Shown: positions 36,505 to 44,618 of the stretch, in pieces | How positions within the stretch are numbered: the stretch's first letter is position 1 | Layout: every line of letters starts with the position of its first letter | Assembly (NCBI GenBank): GCA_964427415.1 | Contig: CAYRUH010000014.1 | Span: 12,483 to 76,482 of the forward strand | Reading direction: 5' to 3' | Source of the DNA: Lentisalinibacter sp964427415 | GTDB taxonomy: Bacteria; Pseudomonadota; Gammaproteobacteria; Steroidobacterales; Woeseiaceae | DNA length: 64,000 bases | Position numbers and translations under genes: made by a program | Notes under the pieces: model-generated | The model's database searches: none | Told to the model about the DNA's origin: nothing | The model's input: the letters and a program-made list of their open reading frames with translations, nothing else

Positions 36505-36592
36505 TCCTGCTGGCAACCCCGCTGTCGTAGGCTCTCGCCCGTAGACCGGTGGCTTTGCGTCCCGATCTTTCGATCGGTTTGCCCTTTTCAAC
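36505..36592 (-). promoter_or_regulatory. Cyclic di-GMP-I (GEMM-I) riboswitch
   Basis: On the minus strand the order of conserved blocks is AAAAGGGCAAACC, a stem capped by GAAA (GATCGAAAGATC), GGGACGCAAAGCC, a second hairpin (CCGGTCTACGGGC...) and GGGGTTGCC. This is the class I c-di-GMP aptamer layout of Vibrio Vc2, including the GAAA tetraloop and its receptor region. It lies about 150 bases before the Ig-like lipoprotein start. Downstream hairpin CCGGCTTCATGCCGG may be part of the expression platform. A weak upstream -10 (CATAAT, minus strand of 36663-36668) could drive it. Whether the switch is ON or OFF is not visible. Confidence 0.93.
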
Positions 36593-36803
36593 TAACTCGA
36601 TTCTCTGTCGTCAGCAGACCTCGTTGTTCGAGACTGTCTGTTGAGGACGGACTTTAGCACCGATTATGTGGCGCACAACATGTCTCAAAATACCGACATG
36701 TAATCGCCGCAACGCATCGCGGCGGGCCTCGATGCGTTATGTCTTCTGCGCTTGTGCGCGTGAGTGCGGACGACAGGGGGATGGCGGCATTTGCCATAAC
36801 AAG
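36593..36803. other. Non-coding spacer upstream of the riboswitch
   Basis: No supported gene. Short frames here lack similarity. Relatively AT-richer around 36640-36720, fitting a promoter zone for the riboswitch transcript. Confidence 0.5.
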
Positions 36804-36831
36804 AAAGGCCCCGAACGCCAACGGGGCCTTT
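36804..36831 (-). terminator. Rho-independent terminator after the small periplasmic protein gene
   Basis: 10-bp perfect stem AAAGGCCCCG/CGGGGCCTTT with an 8-base loop, 20 bases beyond the stop at 36852. On the minus strand it is followed by a T-rich stretch (TTTCTTGTT). The stem symmetry could also work on the plus strand. Confidence 0.8.
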
Positions 36832-36851
36832 CCCTGCAGGATCGCGCGGTC

Positions 36852-37301
36852 CTATTTCATGGTGAGTTCGCGCATCAGGTACGCGCCGGTGATCTCGCGC
36901 ATCGCCGGGTAGTTCTGCACCAGTGTCTCGGAGCGCTTTTCCTGCTCCTCGCTCCACTTGGCCATGAACGCATCGTAGCGTTCCCTGGAAGGGGCGAGAG
37001 CCGCCGTATCGGCGAACTTGACCACGAGCAGGAGATTAAAATCCCCGCTCTCGGCGAGCTGGCTCGAATAGATGGCATAGTCCTCGATGTGGCCCAGCTC
37101 CTTGGCGAGAGTATTGGCCGCCACCCAGGTGTCGCGGATCCCCTCAAGGTAGGTATCCATCATATTCGGCTTCACCTTGATCGCCGATATCTGATAGACC
37201 GACTCACTGATGTCGTAATCTTTCCAGGGTTCAAGCTCGGCCATTGCCGTCGACGAGAAAGCGAGCAAAACAGCCGCAATCGACACTCTGATAATTCGCA
37301 T
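36852..37301 (-). CDS. Small periplasmic protein of unknown function
   Basis: 149 residues. Clear signal peptide 1-21 (RIIRVSIAAVLLAFSSTAMA). The mature part alternates strands and helices (YQISAIKVKPNMMDTYLEGI, FNLLLVVKFADTAAL), which recalls a dimeric alpha-beta barrel (NIPSNAP/ABM-like) fold, but that is inference only. ATG at 37301 has AAGGAAGAG upstream. Followed by a strong terminator. Not recognised as a named family. Confidence 0.72.
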   Translation of the reverse strand: MRIIRVSIAAVLLAFSSTAMAELEPWKDYDISESVYQISAIKVKPNMMDTYLEGIRDTWVAANTLAKELGHIEDYAIYSSQLAESGDFNLLLVVKFADTAALAPSRERYDAFMAKWSEEQEKRSETLVQNYPAMREITGAYLMRELTMK

Positions 37302-37412
37302 GATTCTCTTCCTTGTTTTCTGATTGTTGTCGTTGTAGCCGGGAACGCGGCCGCGTTCCGGAGGCGCCGAGAATAACACGACTGGAAAACTCTGTTGCGC
37401 AGGCGTAGCCCG

Positions 37413-37901
37413 TCAGATCGTGCGCAGACTGTTGCGCGTGCGCAGCCTGGCGTCGCGACGCACCTGCGCCGAACGGTAGCGGCGTTTCTCGTCGTCGGTC
37501 CCGGGCAGGACTTCCGGTACCGGCGTGGGACGGCCGGTCCCGTCGAGACCGACGAAGGTCAGGTATGCCGAGACCACGTGCCGGACGTCGCCGGTGCGGC
37601 TGTTCTCGGCCGCGACCCGCACGCCAATCTCCATAGAGGTGTTCCAGGCACGGTTGACGGAGGCCTTCACCACCAGCGTCTCGCCGGTACGCGCCGGAGA
37701 CAGGAAGTTGAGGTTGTCCACCGCCACGGTGACGCAGGTGGTGCCGCAGTGGCGCTCCGCCACGATGAGGGCCGTACGGTCGCACAGGCCCATCACCAGA
37801 CCGCCGAATACCGTCTGCTCCGCATTCAGATCATTCGGAAATATCTTGTAGACGTTCTGCTCGACGGCGGAATGCGATGGCGCGCGACCCGGCATACTCA
37901 T
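37413..37901 (-). CDS. Hotdog-fold acyl-CoA thioesterase
   Basis: 162 residues. Single hotdog domain with LNAEQTVFGGLVMGLCDRTA (the GG...D pattern of acyl-CoA thioesterases) and VAVDNLNFLSPARTGETL; AYLTFVGLDGTGRPTPVP resembles YciA/acyl-CoA hydrolase members. ATG at 37901 overlaps the stop of the upstream acetyl-CoA hydrolase gene (ATGA) and has GAGGGAAG before it. The two enzymes are probably translated together and act on CoA thioesters. Confidence 0.85.
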   Translation of the reverse strand: MSMPGRAPSHSAVEQNVYKIFPNDLNAEQTVFGGLVMGLCDRTALIVAERHCGTTCVTVAVDNLNFLSPARTGETLVVKASVNRAWNTSMEIGVRVAAENSRTGDVRHVVSAYLTFVGLDGTGRPTPVPEVLPGTDDEKRRYRSAQVRRDARLRTRNSLRTI

Positions 37902-39814
37902 GGTGCTTCCCTCTTCGTTCTTTGCAGTGCGTGGGCGACGAGACGCCGCATGATCCGTTGCTTCACCCCTGCGGGGGATCCCAGATCGAGCCGCTCCAGA
38001 TGGGCCCGATGGCCATTGACGCCACCGCGGGAAAAGGCAGCCAGCGTCACGCGCAGCCGATCCAGCGGTCTGGCGGTGGCGGCTTCGAGCCAGGTGAGCG
38101 CCGCGGCCAGTTCCTGTTCGACCGGCGTCAGGTCGGTGCCGTGAGGATACGGCGGGAAATGCGGCGCCACATCCGCGGCGCCGAAGACCGACTCCAGCAC
38201 TTGCGGCGTATTCCGGCGCGCATCCGCGGATATCGCATGCTCCGCCGGGACCTTGCCGGCCGCGCGTGCGCAACCCAGCAGTTCCTCCTGGAACGCGGAA
38301 TCCGCGATGTCCAGCATCCCGGCGATCACCTCGCGGTCGGGCCGGCCGCGGGTCGCGGCGATCCCGTACTCGCTCACGAAGACATCCCGGTAATGACGCG
38401 GCACCGTCGCGTGGGAGTAGGACCAGCGTATGTTGGACTGCGGCCTGCCATCATGCAGGCGCCGCGAGCGCAGCATGAGGACGGACAGGCCGTCCGGCAA
38501 CGCGTGGGCCATGCTGACGAAATCGAACTGCCCGCCCACGCCGCTCACGACGCGGCCTCCCTCCAGCCCGTCGGATACGGCGGCGCCCAGCAGCGTGGCC
38601 ATCATGGTCTCGTTGATGAAACGGGCATCCCGGCGCTGTCGCCGTTTGCGCTCCTCGTCGCCGTACAGGGTGTTCACCAGGGAGATGCTCGTCATGTTGA
38701 TGAGACGGCGGCGTTGCTCCGGCAGTTGCCGCAGTCCCTCGTAGAGCGCCGCCGAGCCGATGAAGAACCCCCCATGCAATACGGTCTCGTCTTCGGCGTC
38801 GGCGGGGCGCCGCACGATGTCCTGCGCGAACAGCGAGAACAGCGCATCGCTCATCAGCTCGCTGGAAGCGTAAAGCCCCTCGCGGAAAGGCTCCGTCTCG
38901 AGGGGCAGTGCAGAGCGCCGCGGCGATGCGCTGCCCCCGGGCAGCCTCTCCAGCACGGTGCGGAACAGATCCGGCTGATCATTGCGCAGCGCCAGGCAAT
39001 GGGCCACCGCATCGCTCAGCGAGCCGATGCCGAGCTGGATGGTGCCGCCGTCGGGCACGAGACTCGCCACATGCATCCCGGTGGCGTAATCGGGCGCCTC
39101 GACGGCCCGGTTCGGCAGCCCGAACAGCGGAAACTCCGATTCCGGCGCGTCCAGGACGAAGTCGAATACGTCCTCCGTCACCTCCGCGTCGCCGGTCATG
39201 TACGGCAGCTGACGGTTGACCTGCGCGACCATCGCAATCTGCCGCCCAATCCCTCGACCGGCCGCCTTGACCTCGCGAAAGGCCGGCACGAGATCGAGCG
39301 AGATTTCCGGATTGCAGCTCAGGCTGTAGCAGCCGGGGCTCTCCTCGCGTGCGGAGACCAGCTGCCCGACCACATTCACGCCCAGACGCATGAGTTCGGG
39401 GACCACCTGACTGTAATTGATGCTGGTGTAGGACTGCTGTGCGGACGGCGTAGCCAGATACGCCCCGGGCCGGAAGTAGAACTCCCGCACCTCGATATTC
39501 GGCGGCAGCGTGGCGGCGCGGATCGCCTGCGCGTAGCGCAACGAGGGCCAGCCCGCGTACAGCCGCTCGACCAGCGGCTCCAGGAAACGCTGTTCCAGAT
39601 CGGCGTGCGCCCGCGGCACCTCCAGCGTCAGCGCGGTGAAGATCGTCAGCCGCACCGACGAATCCGATTCGGCGCGCTCGTACAGGGCATTGGCTACGTG
39701 GACCGCCTTGCCCAGCCCGACCGGCAGTCCCAGCACGACCTGGCGGCCGACCCGCTCGATGACCGCGTCCGCGAGCGCCTCCGGATCCTGCCAGACGCTG
39801 CTCACGGGCAGCAC
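37898..39814 (-). CDS. Acetyl-CoA hydrolase/transferase family protein
   Basis: 638 residues, GTG start. Class I CoA-transferase fold: LGLPVGLGKAVHVANAL, then GTIQLGIGSLSDAV (oxyanion/GIG motif) and, in the C-terminal domain, VFVSEYGIAATRG, which carries the likely catalytic Glu for the acyl-glutamyl-CoA intermediate, followed by AFQEEL. Longer than typical acetyl-CoA hydrolases or 4-hydroxybutyrate CoA-transferases (about 430-540), with an insertion around 300-380. Coupled to a hotdog thioesterase. Whether it hydrolyses or transfers CoA is unknown. Confidence 0.82.
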   Translation of the reverse strand: MLPVSSVWQDPEALADAVIERVGRQVVLGLPVGLGKAVHVANALYERAESDSSVRLTIFTALTLEVPRAHADLEQRFLEPLVERLYAGWPSLRYAQAIRAATLPPNIEVREFYFRPGAYLATPSAQQSYTSINYSQVVPELMRLGVNVVGQLVSAREESPGCYSLSCNPEISLDLVPAFREVKAAGRGIGRQIAMVAQVNRQLPYMTGDAEVTEDVFDFVLDAPESEFPLFGLPNRAVEAPDYATGMHVASLVPDGGTIQLGIGSLSDAVAHCLALRNDQPDLFRTVLERLPGGSASPRRSALPLETEPFREGLYASSELMSDALFSLFAQDIVRRPADAEDETVLHGGFFIGSAALYEGLRQLPEQRRRLINMTSISLVNTLYGDEERKRRQRRDARFINETMMATLLGAAVSDGLEGGRVVSGVGGQFDFVSMAHALPDGLSVLMLRSRRLHDGRPQSNIRWSYSHATVPRHYRDVFVSEYGIAATRGRPDREVIAGMLDIADSAFQEELLGCARAAGKVPAEHAISADARRNTPQVLESVFGAADVAPHFPPYPHGTDLTPVEQELAAALTWLEAATARPLDRLRVTLAAFSRGGVNGHRAHLERLDLGSPAGVKQRIMRRLVAHALQRTKREAP

Positions 39815-39979
39815 CGGGCTGCACGGTCACAGCGGTAGCGGCGACGGCGAGGACGCTGACGAGGTCTGTGGTGCTGATGTCGCATAATGGTCCGCATCGG
39901 TCCGGGATCCTGTCCCGAACAATACCGTTAAATGCCATTCAAACACATGCGGGTCACCCGAAACCCGCCGGAGGAGGAG

Positions 39980-40762
39980 ATGAGATCGCGCCCCACCCTC
40001 AGCAACGCCGTGACCGCCACTCTCGGCGCCCTCTGCGCGGTCATCCTGGCCGCAGGCGCCGCCCCCGTCGCGGCGGAGGTGCCACCGATCGCGCGGGAGG
40101 CTTTCGCCAATATGCCCCGGGTCACCGGGGAATGGGCCTTCACGCGCACCCGGGAGGACAACGACGGTACGCGGGTCGAGCGATTCGACCCGCACGCCGA
40201 CCCGAAGTGGCAGCTGGTGTCCGTCGACGGCCGCGAGCCCTCGCAGGACGAGCTGCGGGATTACGCCGAAGAGGTGGAGCAGCGCCTCGCCCGTGAAGAG
40301 GGCCGGCCCGGCGACAACGATTTCGACGGCCTGGCGGCGGCGGACGGCTGGCAACACCTCGAGGAAGACGACGAGCGGGTGACATGGCGATTCCGTCCCG
40401 CAGCAGGCGCGACGGACCGGGAAGGCATGGCCGAACACCTCTCGGGCGAGATGACCATCCTGAAGTCCGTCCCCCATGTCGAGTCCTTTCGCCTGTACAG
40501 CGAGAAGCCATTCCGTGCCAGGCTCATTGCGAAGATCGAGCGGTTCGACACCCGGATCGAGATGACGCGCCTGGGGCGCCGTGCCTACATGCCGTCGCAG
40601 GTCACCACCGAGCTGCGGGGCAGCGCCGCATTCGGCCTGAAGAGCATCGAGCGTGACATCCTGCTCAACTACTCGGATTTCCGCTACGCCGGCCCCGGGG
40701 ACGAGGAACGAGAGGCCGGCGGCGATCCGGCCGGGCCGGCTGCGGGCAGCGCCGGAAGCTGA
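39980..40762 (+). CDS. Secreted protein of unknown function
   Basis: 260 residues. Signal peptide of about 32 residues ending APVAAE; the rest is hydrophilic and acidic. Notable stretches are MPRVTGEWAFTRTREDNDGT, EDDERVTWRFRP and LLNYSDFRYAGPGDEE. No family recognised. ATG at 39980 is preceded at ideal distance by GGAGGAGG; an earlier ATG at 39932 lacks this. Divergent from the acetyl-CoA hydrolase gene. Confidence 0.75.
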   Translation: MRSRPTLSNAVTATLGALCAVILAAGAAPVAAEVPPIAREAFANMPRVTGEWAFTRTREDNDGTRVERFDPHADPKWQLVSVDGREPSQDELRDYAEEVEQRLAREEGRPGDNDFDGLAAADGWQHLEEDDERVTWRFRPAAGATDREGMAEHLSGEMTILKSVPHVESFRLYSEKPFRARLIAKIERFDTRIEMTRLGRRAYMPSQVTTELRGSAAFGLKSIERDILLNYSDFRYAGPGDEEREAGGDPAGPAAGSAGS

Positions 40763-40793
40763 TCTTCGCGTCCGGGCGCGTCGGGCGCCGGTG

Positions 40794-41336
40794 TCAGCGG
40801 CCGCCGTTCCCGACGATGCCGTCCAGCAACCTCTTCGCCCGCAGGAACTGGTCCCGGGCCTTGCCGAGGTAGAGCATCACCTCGTCGACATAATTGTCCG
40901 CCGAAGCCGACCAGACCCGGTTCAGGTAGCGCTCACCCGCCGCGAATTCGCTCATGACGTCCGCGTAGACCTGCAGTCCGTAGAGATGGGACAGGCTGTG
41001 GCGGGCGTCGACGAAACGAATAAGGTCGTCCCGGAATGACCGGTCGATCTCGAATCGCATGCTGTGGGGCGGTATCGAGTCGCGATCGTCGTACAGGCGC
41101 TCGAGGTTGGCGCAGATGGCGGCCAGACTCTCGGTCAGGTCGCGGCGATTGCCCTCCAGCACGTGGTCCGCCGTGGCCCCGGCCCGGGTGGCCCGCTTGA
41201 CCATGACGACGCCGGCCGCCCCTGCCAGCGCCGCCGGCAGGAACCAGGTCCACTCGGTGGTTTCGGCATCCGTGGAGGCGAAATAGGCACCGAACAGGAA
41301 TCCCGCCGCGATCAACAGGTAGCCCACCCGCGTCAT
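40794..41336 (-). CDS. Small membrane protein coupled to OPT transporter
   Basis: 180 residues. Two N-terminal hydrophobic segments (about 4-20 and 31-46), then a soluble helical domain rich in charged residues (SLAAICANLERLYDDRD, VDEVMLYLGKARDQFLRAKRLLDGI). No family recognised. Its ATG overlaps the OPT stop (ATGA), so it is translated with the transporter and may be an accessory or regulatory partner. The same frame runs far upstream inside the OPT gene without meaning. Confidence 0.7.
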   Translation of the reverse strand: MTRVGYLLIAAGFLFGAYFASTDAETTEWTWFLPAALAGAAGVVMVKRATRAGATADHVLEGNRRDLTESLAAICANLERLYDDRDSIPPHSMRFEIDRSFRDDLIRFVDARHSLSHLYGLQVYADVMSEFAAGERYLNRVWSASADNYVDEVMLYLGKARDQFLRAKRLLDGIVGNGGR

Positions 41337-43066
41337 GCCGCCGCCACCACGTAGGAGATAGCGAAACCGACGCCCACCAGCGCCTCGCCGACGATGAGCC
41401 CCGCCGCTATCGGGATGCCGGTGTCCTCGCTCCAGCGCTGGCCGAACCTGCGGTCCGCCGCCAGGCGCAGCAGCGTGCCCAGCGCGTAGGTCAGCACTAT
41501 GTTGAAGGGCAGGTAGAAGCCCAGGCCCACCGTAATGCCGAGCCCGCCCTGCAGCGCCGACAGGATGGCGCCCAGCGCTGCGCCGGCGAGGTATTTCTGC
41601 ACCGGCACGTCGCCGCCGAGGATGCCCTCCACGGTGCTGGCCAGCGCCTGCGCCTGTGGCGCCGGCAGTTTTTCGCTGCCGAGACCGTAGGCGCTGTCCA
41701 GGACGAAGATCAGCACGATCACCACCAGCGGACCGAGCCACGCACCGATGAACTGGCCCATCTGCTGCATCCGCGGTGTCGCGCCCACCAGGTAGCCGGT
41801 CTTCAGATCCAGCATCAGATCGGTCGCCTGCGACATGGCCACGCAGGTGGCGGCACCCACCATGATGGCAGCAACGATCGCATCCGCACGGTCCAGGCCG
41901 CTGGTGGCAACGATCAGCAGCGTGATGCCGATCAACGTCATGCCGGACAGCGGCGACCAGTTGGTGCGCCCGATGGCCTCCGACAGGATGACCCCCGCCA
42001 TCCAGATCCACACCGTGCCGAGCAGCGCCATCAGGGCGCCCCGGCCGAGGCCGACGGCATCCGTGGAGGAGACGGCGATGACCCCCAGCAGCAGCGCGGC
42101 ACCGATGATGGCGCCGTACAGCAACTTGATCGGCATCTCGTCGCCGGAGACCGCGGACTCGACCTTGGCGGCGCTCTGCATGGAACGCACCGCCGAGCGG
42201 ATCAGCGGAAACGCCAGCACCACGCCCATGACGGCGCCGCCGATCAACATGCCGATGCCGATCGGGCGGAACAGCGCCGAGCGCAGGAAACCGGGATCCG
42301 TGATGGTCCGCCCGGTAGCCGGGTCGACCGGCAGCTGACCGTTCGCGGCGAGCATCGGCGCGATGAACCACCAGGTCACGAAGCCGCCGATGATGAAAGC
42401 CACACCGCCCTTGCCCGCGATGAAGGCGACACCCACGGTCAACAGCGACAGGTACCAGACGCCGTTCATGTATTCGGGCATGCCCAGCCGGGAACCGAGG
42501 TCCCAGTCGGAGACGCCGGTCCACTGGGTGGCGAAATGCACGGCCGCGCTCACGGCGGCGGCACCGAGCAGAATCGCCGCCTTGCGCACGCCGGCACCCG
42601 GCGACTTCAGGATGGTCGCGACCGCCACGCCGCCGGGATAGGTCAGACGCTCGAAATCGATCATCTGTTTCCTGAGCGGGATGATGAAGGCGATGCCCAG
42701 ATAGGCACCGGCGATACAGCCGAAAGTGAGGATATAGGGGTTGAAGTCGCCACCATGGCCGAGGATGAAGATCGCCGGGACGGAAAACATCATGCCCGAT
42801 GAGGCGCCATTCACCGCGCTGGCCACCGTCTGGGCGATGTTGTTCTCGATGATGCTGCGCCGGCGCAGCAGGCCACGCAGGATACCGAAGCCGAGAATGG
42901 CCGCGAGCTCCGAACCCTCGATGGAGAAGCCGAGGATGAGCGCCGCGTAACCGATGGAGATAGCGATGATGACACCGAGAAACCAGCCAACGATCACCGC
43001 CGGCCAGGAGAGCTCCGGATAGGCGCCCTGCCTGGGCATCGGTCCCGCGGCATTGTTCATGGGCAT
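41333..43066 (-). CDS. OPT-family oligopeptide transporter
   Basis: 577 residues with about 14 membrane helices. N-terminal GWFLGVIIAISIGYAAL and SGMMFSVPAIFILG, central FERLTYPGGVAVATILKS and the LKTGYLVGATPRMQQ block are typical of bacterial OPT proteins. These import oligopeptides or metal chelates in symport with protons. The start is ATG, with an alternative two codons later. Upstream spacing to the patatin gene is 95 bases. Confidence 0.9.
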   Translation of the reverse strand: MPMNNAAGPMPRQGAYPELSWPAVIVGWFLGVIIAISIGYAALILGFSIEGSELAAILGFGILRGLLRRRSIIENNIAQTVASAVNGASSGMMFSVPAIFILGHGGDFNPYILTFGCIAGAYLGIAFIIPLRKQMIDFERLTYPGGVAVATILKSPGAGVRKAAILLGAAAVSAAVHFATQWTGVSDWDLGSRLGMPEYMNGVWYLSLLTVGVAFIAGKGGVAFIIGGFVTWWFIAPMLAANGQLPVDPATGRTITDPGFLRSALFRPIGIGMLIGGAVMGVVLAFPLIRSAVRSMQSAAKVESAVSGDEMPIKLLYGAIIGAALLLGVIAVSSTDAVGLGRGALMALLGTVWIWMAGVILSEAIGRTNWSPLSGMTLIGITLLIVATSGLDRADAIVAAIMVGAATCVAMSQATDLMLDLKTGYLVGATPRMQQMGQFIGAWLGPLVVIVLIFVLDSAYGLGSEKLPAPQAQALASTVEGILGGDVPVQKYLAGAALGAILSALQGGLGITVGLGFYLPFNIVLTYALGTLLRLAADRRFGQRWSEDTGIPIAAGLIVGEALVGVGFAISYVVAAA

Positions 43067-43161
43067 GGCTCCTCGCCGGGGTCCGCTGTCAGGCCTCTAC
43101 CGAATCCCGGCCCGGCGGCAGTCTACCATGGGCCATGGACGAACCCTGCGCCGGCTGCGTC

Positions 43162-44241
43162 TCACTCCGCCTCTTGGAACAGCGGCTCGATGCGCTCCGC
43201 CGGCAGGCCGCACGCCATGACCTGCGCGAATTCGTCCCCCAGTCTCTCGCTTTCGGCCACTGCCCTCTTCCAGTAACGCTCGCGGGTGGCCGGGTCGTAG
43301 CGGCGAAAATCATGGCGGTCCGGGATACGCCCGCCCGGCAGGCCGGCGACGAACTCGTCCGATGGCGCCATCAACACGACCCGGTCCATGTGATCCCGTG
43401 CGGGTCGACGCCAGGACAGGCGCTTGTCGAACCAGCCCGGGATGACGTGAGGATAGAAATGCGGATACAGCGCGATGCCCTCCATCGCGGACAGCGGCAG
43501 ATCGAGGTGATAGTCGATGATGCCGCCGTCCCGATAGACCCCGGGCGGCCCGCCCGGGATGTCGCGCATGCCCTCGATCACCAGCGGGATGGCGCCGCTG
43601 GCCAGAATCGACAGCGCCAGATTGTCCTCGGTGAGTGCATGCACCTGCAGCGGGAAGTCATCCGCGTGCACGAAGGGCGCCTCGTCCCGGGGATCGCTGA
43701 ACAGCGCGCGGCTGAAGAAGGCCCGCAGGCTGCGGCGGCTCAGCAGGTTGCCGGCGGCGGCCAGTGCCAGCCCCGCCGTCAGCATCGGGCGGCGCTCCGA
43801 GGCCGCCGGACCGTGCGCCCGGGCGGTCATCACATGGCTGCGCAGCACCGGATGGGAGAGAATCTCGTGAGGCCCGCGGGGGCCCAGGGTGTGACCCAGG
43901 ATCTCCCGGCTCTTCGCGGTGATCTCCGCACGGTCAGGGCGCTCGCTGTAGTGCTGGTAGATGTAGCCATCGCGCAGACGGTCGATCGCCGCCAGCGGAT
44001 CGGACTGGGCGTAGCAGGCAAAACGCCAGGTGCCGATGGAGGACCCGATGAGGTGCACCGGACCGCGCAGGCGCGGCACCAGCTCACGCATGATGACCCG
44101 GTCGAGACCGTACAGCACCAGCCATTTGGCGCCGCCGGAGGCGCCGGCCATAAGCCGGATACGCGCCGGGTCGAGGCCGCGCTCGCGCACCTCCGCGAGC
44201 GCGGTCGTGCCGGCCAGAAATCGGAGGGCGCGCCCCGGCAA
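43162..44241 (-). CDS. Patatin-like phospholipase-fold protein
   Basis: 359 residues, TTG start. Glycine-rich oxyanion region MAGASGGAKW at 31-40, nucleophile elbow GSSIG at 66-70 (Ser68), catalytic Asp238 in YRDGGIIDYH. These form the Ser-Asp dyad of patatin-like hydrolases. The fold and dyad are clear; the lipid or ester substrate is not. No signal peptide. Located between a GNAT gene and the OPT gene on the same strand. Confidence 0.82.
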   Translation of the reverse strand: MPGRALRFLAGTTALAEVRERGLDPARIRLMAGASGGAKWLVLYGLDRVIMRELVPRLRGPVHLIGSSIGTWRFACYAQSDPLAAIDRLRDGYIYQHYSERPDRAEITAKSREILGHTLGPRGPHEILSHPVLRSHVMTARAHGPAASERRPMLTAGLALAAAGNLLSRRSLRAFFSRALFSDPRDEAPFVHADDFPLQVHALTEDNLALSILASGAIPLVIEGMRDIPGGPPGVYRDGGIIDYHLDLPLSAMEGIALYPHFYPHVIPGWFDKRLSWRRPARDHMDRVVLMAPSDEFVAGLPGGRIPDRHDFRRYDPATRERYWKRAVAESERLGDEFAQVMACGLPAERIEPLFQEAE

Positions 44242-44286
44242 GAGACTCTACTCTACTCTGCTCGACTCGATCGGCTGCGCCGTGCG

Positions 44287-44607
44287 TCAGCGCGAGGCCC
44301 GCAGATCCTCGTATTCGGGATGACGCTCGAGCCACGCGGCTACGTAGGAGCACGCCGGCACGACGTCGTGACCGTGCTCTCTGGCATAGTCCATGCCAGT
44401 GCGCACCAGCCGGCCCGCGATCCCCCGGCCGCCGATCGCCTCCGGCACCTGCGTACTGGTGAAATGCATGACCTCGCCGTCCATCTCGTAATCCGCGTAC
44501 GCGAGGTGGCCCTCCACCTCGGTCTCAAAGCGCCGCTGCGCCTGGTTGTGGCTGATATCGATTTTCTCTTTGATGTAGGGTTTGCTATCGGCGTTGCTGT
44601 CTGCCAT
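44287..44607 (-). CDS. Small GNAT-like N-acetyltransferase (YjdJ type)
   Basis: 106 residues. Contains the short GNAT core of the Acetyltransf_CG type: AYADYEMDGEVMHFTSTQVP, then the acetyl-CoA loop GGRGIAGRLV and HGHDVVPACSYVAAWL with the terminal HPEYEDL. Substrate unknown. Follows purA by 11 bases on the same strand. Confidence 0.88.
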   Translation of the reverse strand: MADSNADSKPYIKEKIDISHNQAQRRFETEVEGHLAYADYEMDGEVMHFTSTQVPEAIGGRGIAGRLVRTGMDYAREHGHDVVPACSYVAAWLERHPEYEDLRASR

Positions 44608-44618
44608 CGGCTCCTCGC

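Noticed and set aside
37877..39838. 653-codon plus-strand frame opposite the acetyl-CoA hydrolase
   Set aside because: The minus-strand product has clear CoA-transferase motifs; the opposite frame has none.
44240..44262. Short tandem ACTCT/AGAGT repeat before the patatin start, considered for phase variation
   Set aside because: Only about three imperfect copies; too short to support slippage-based switching.
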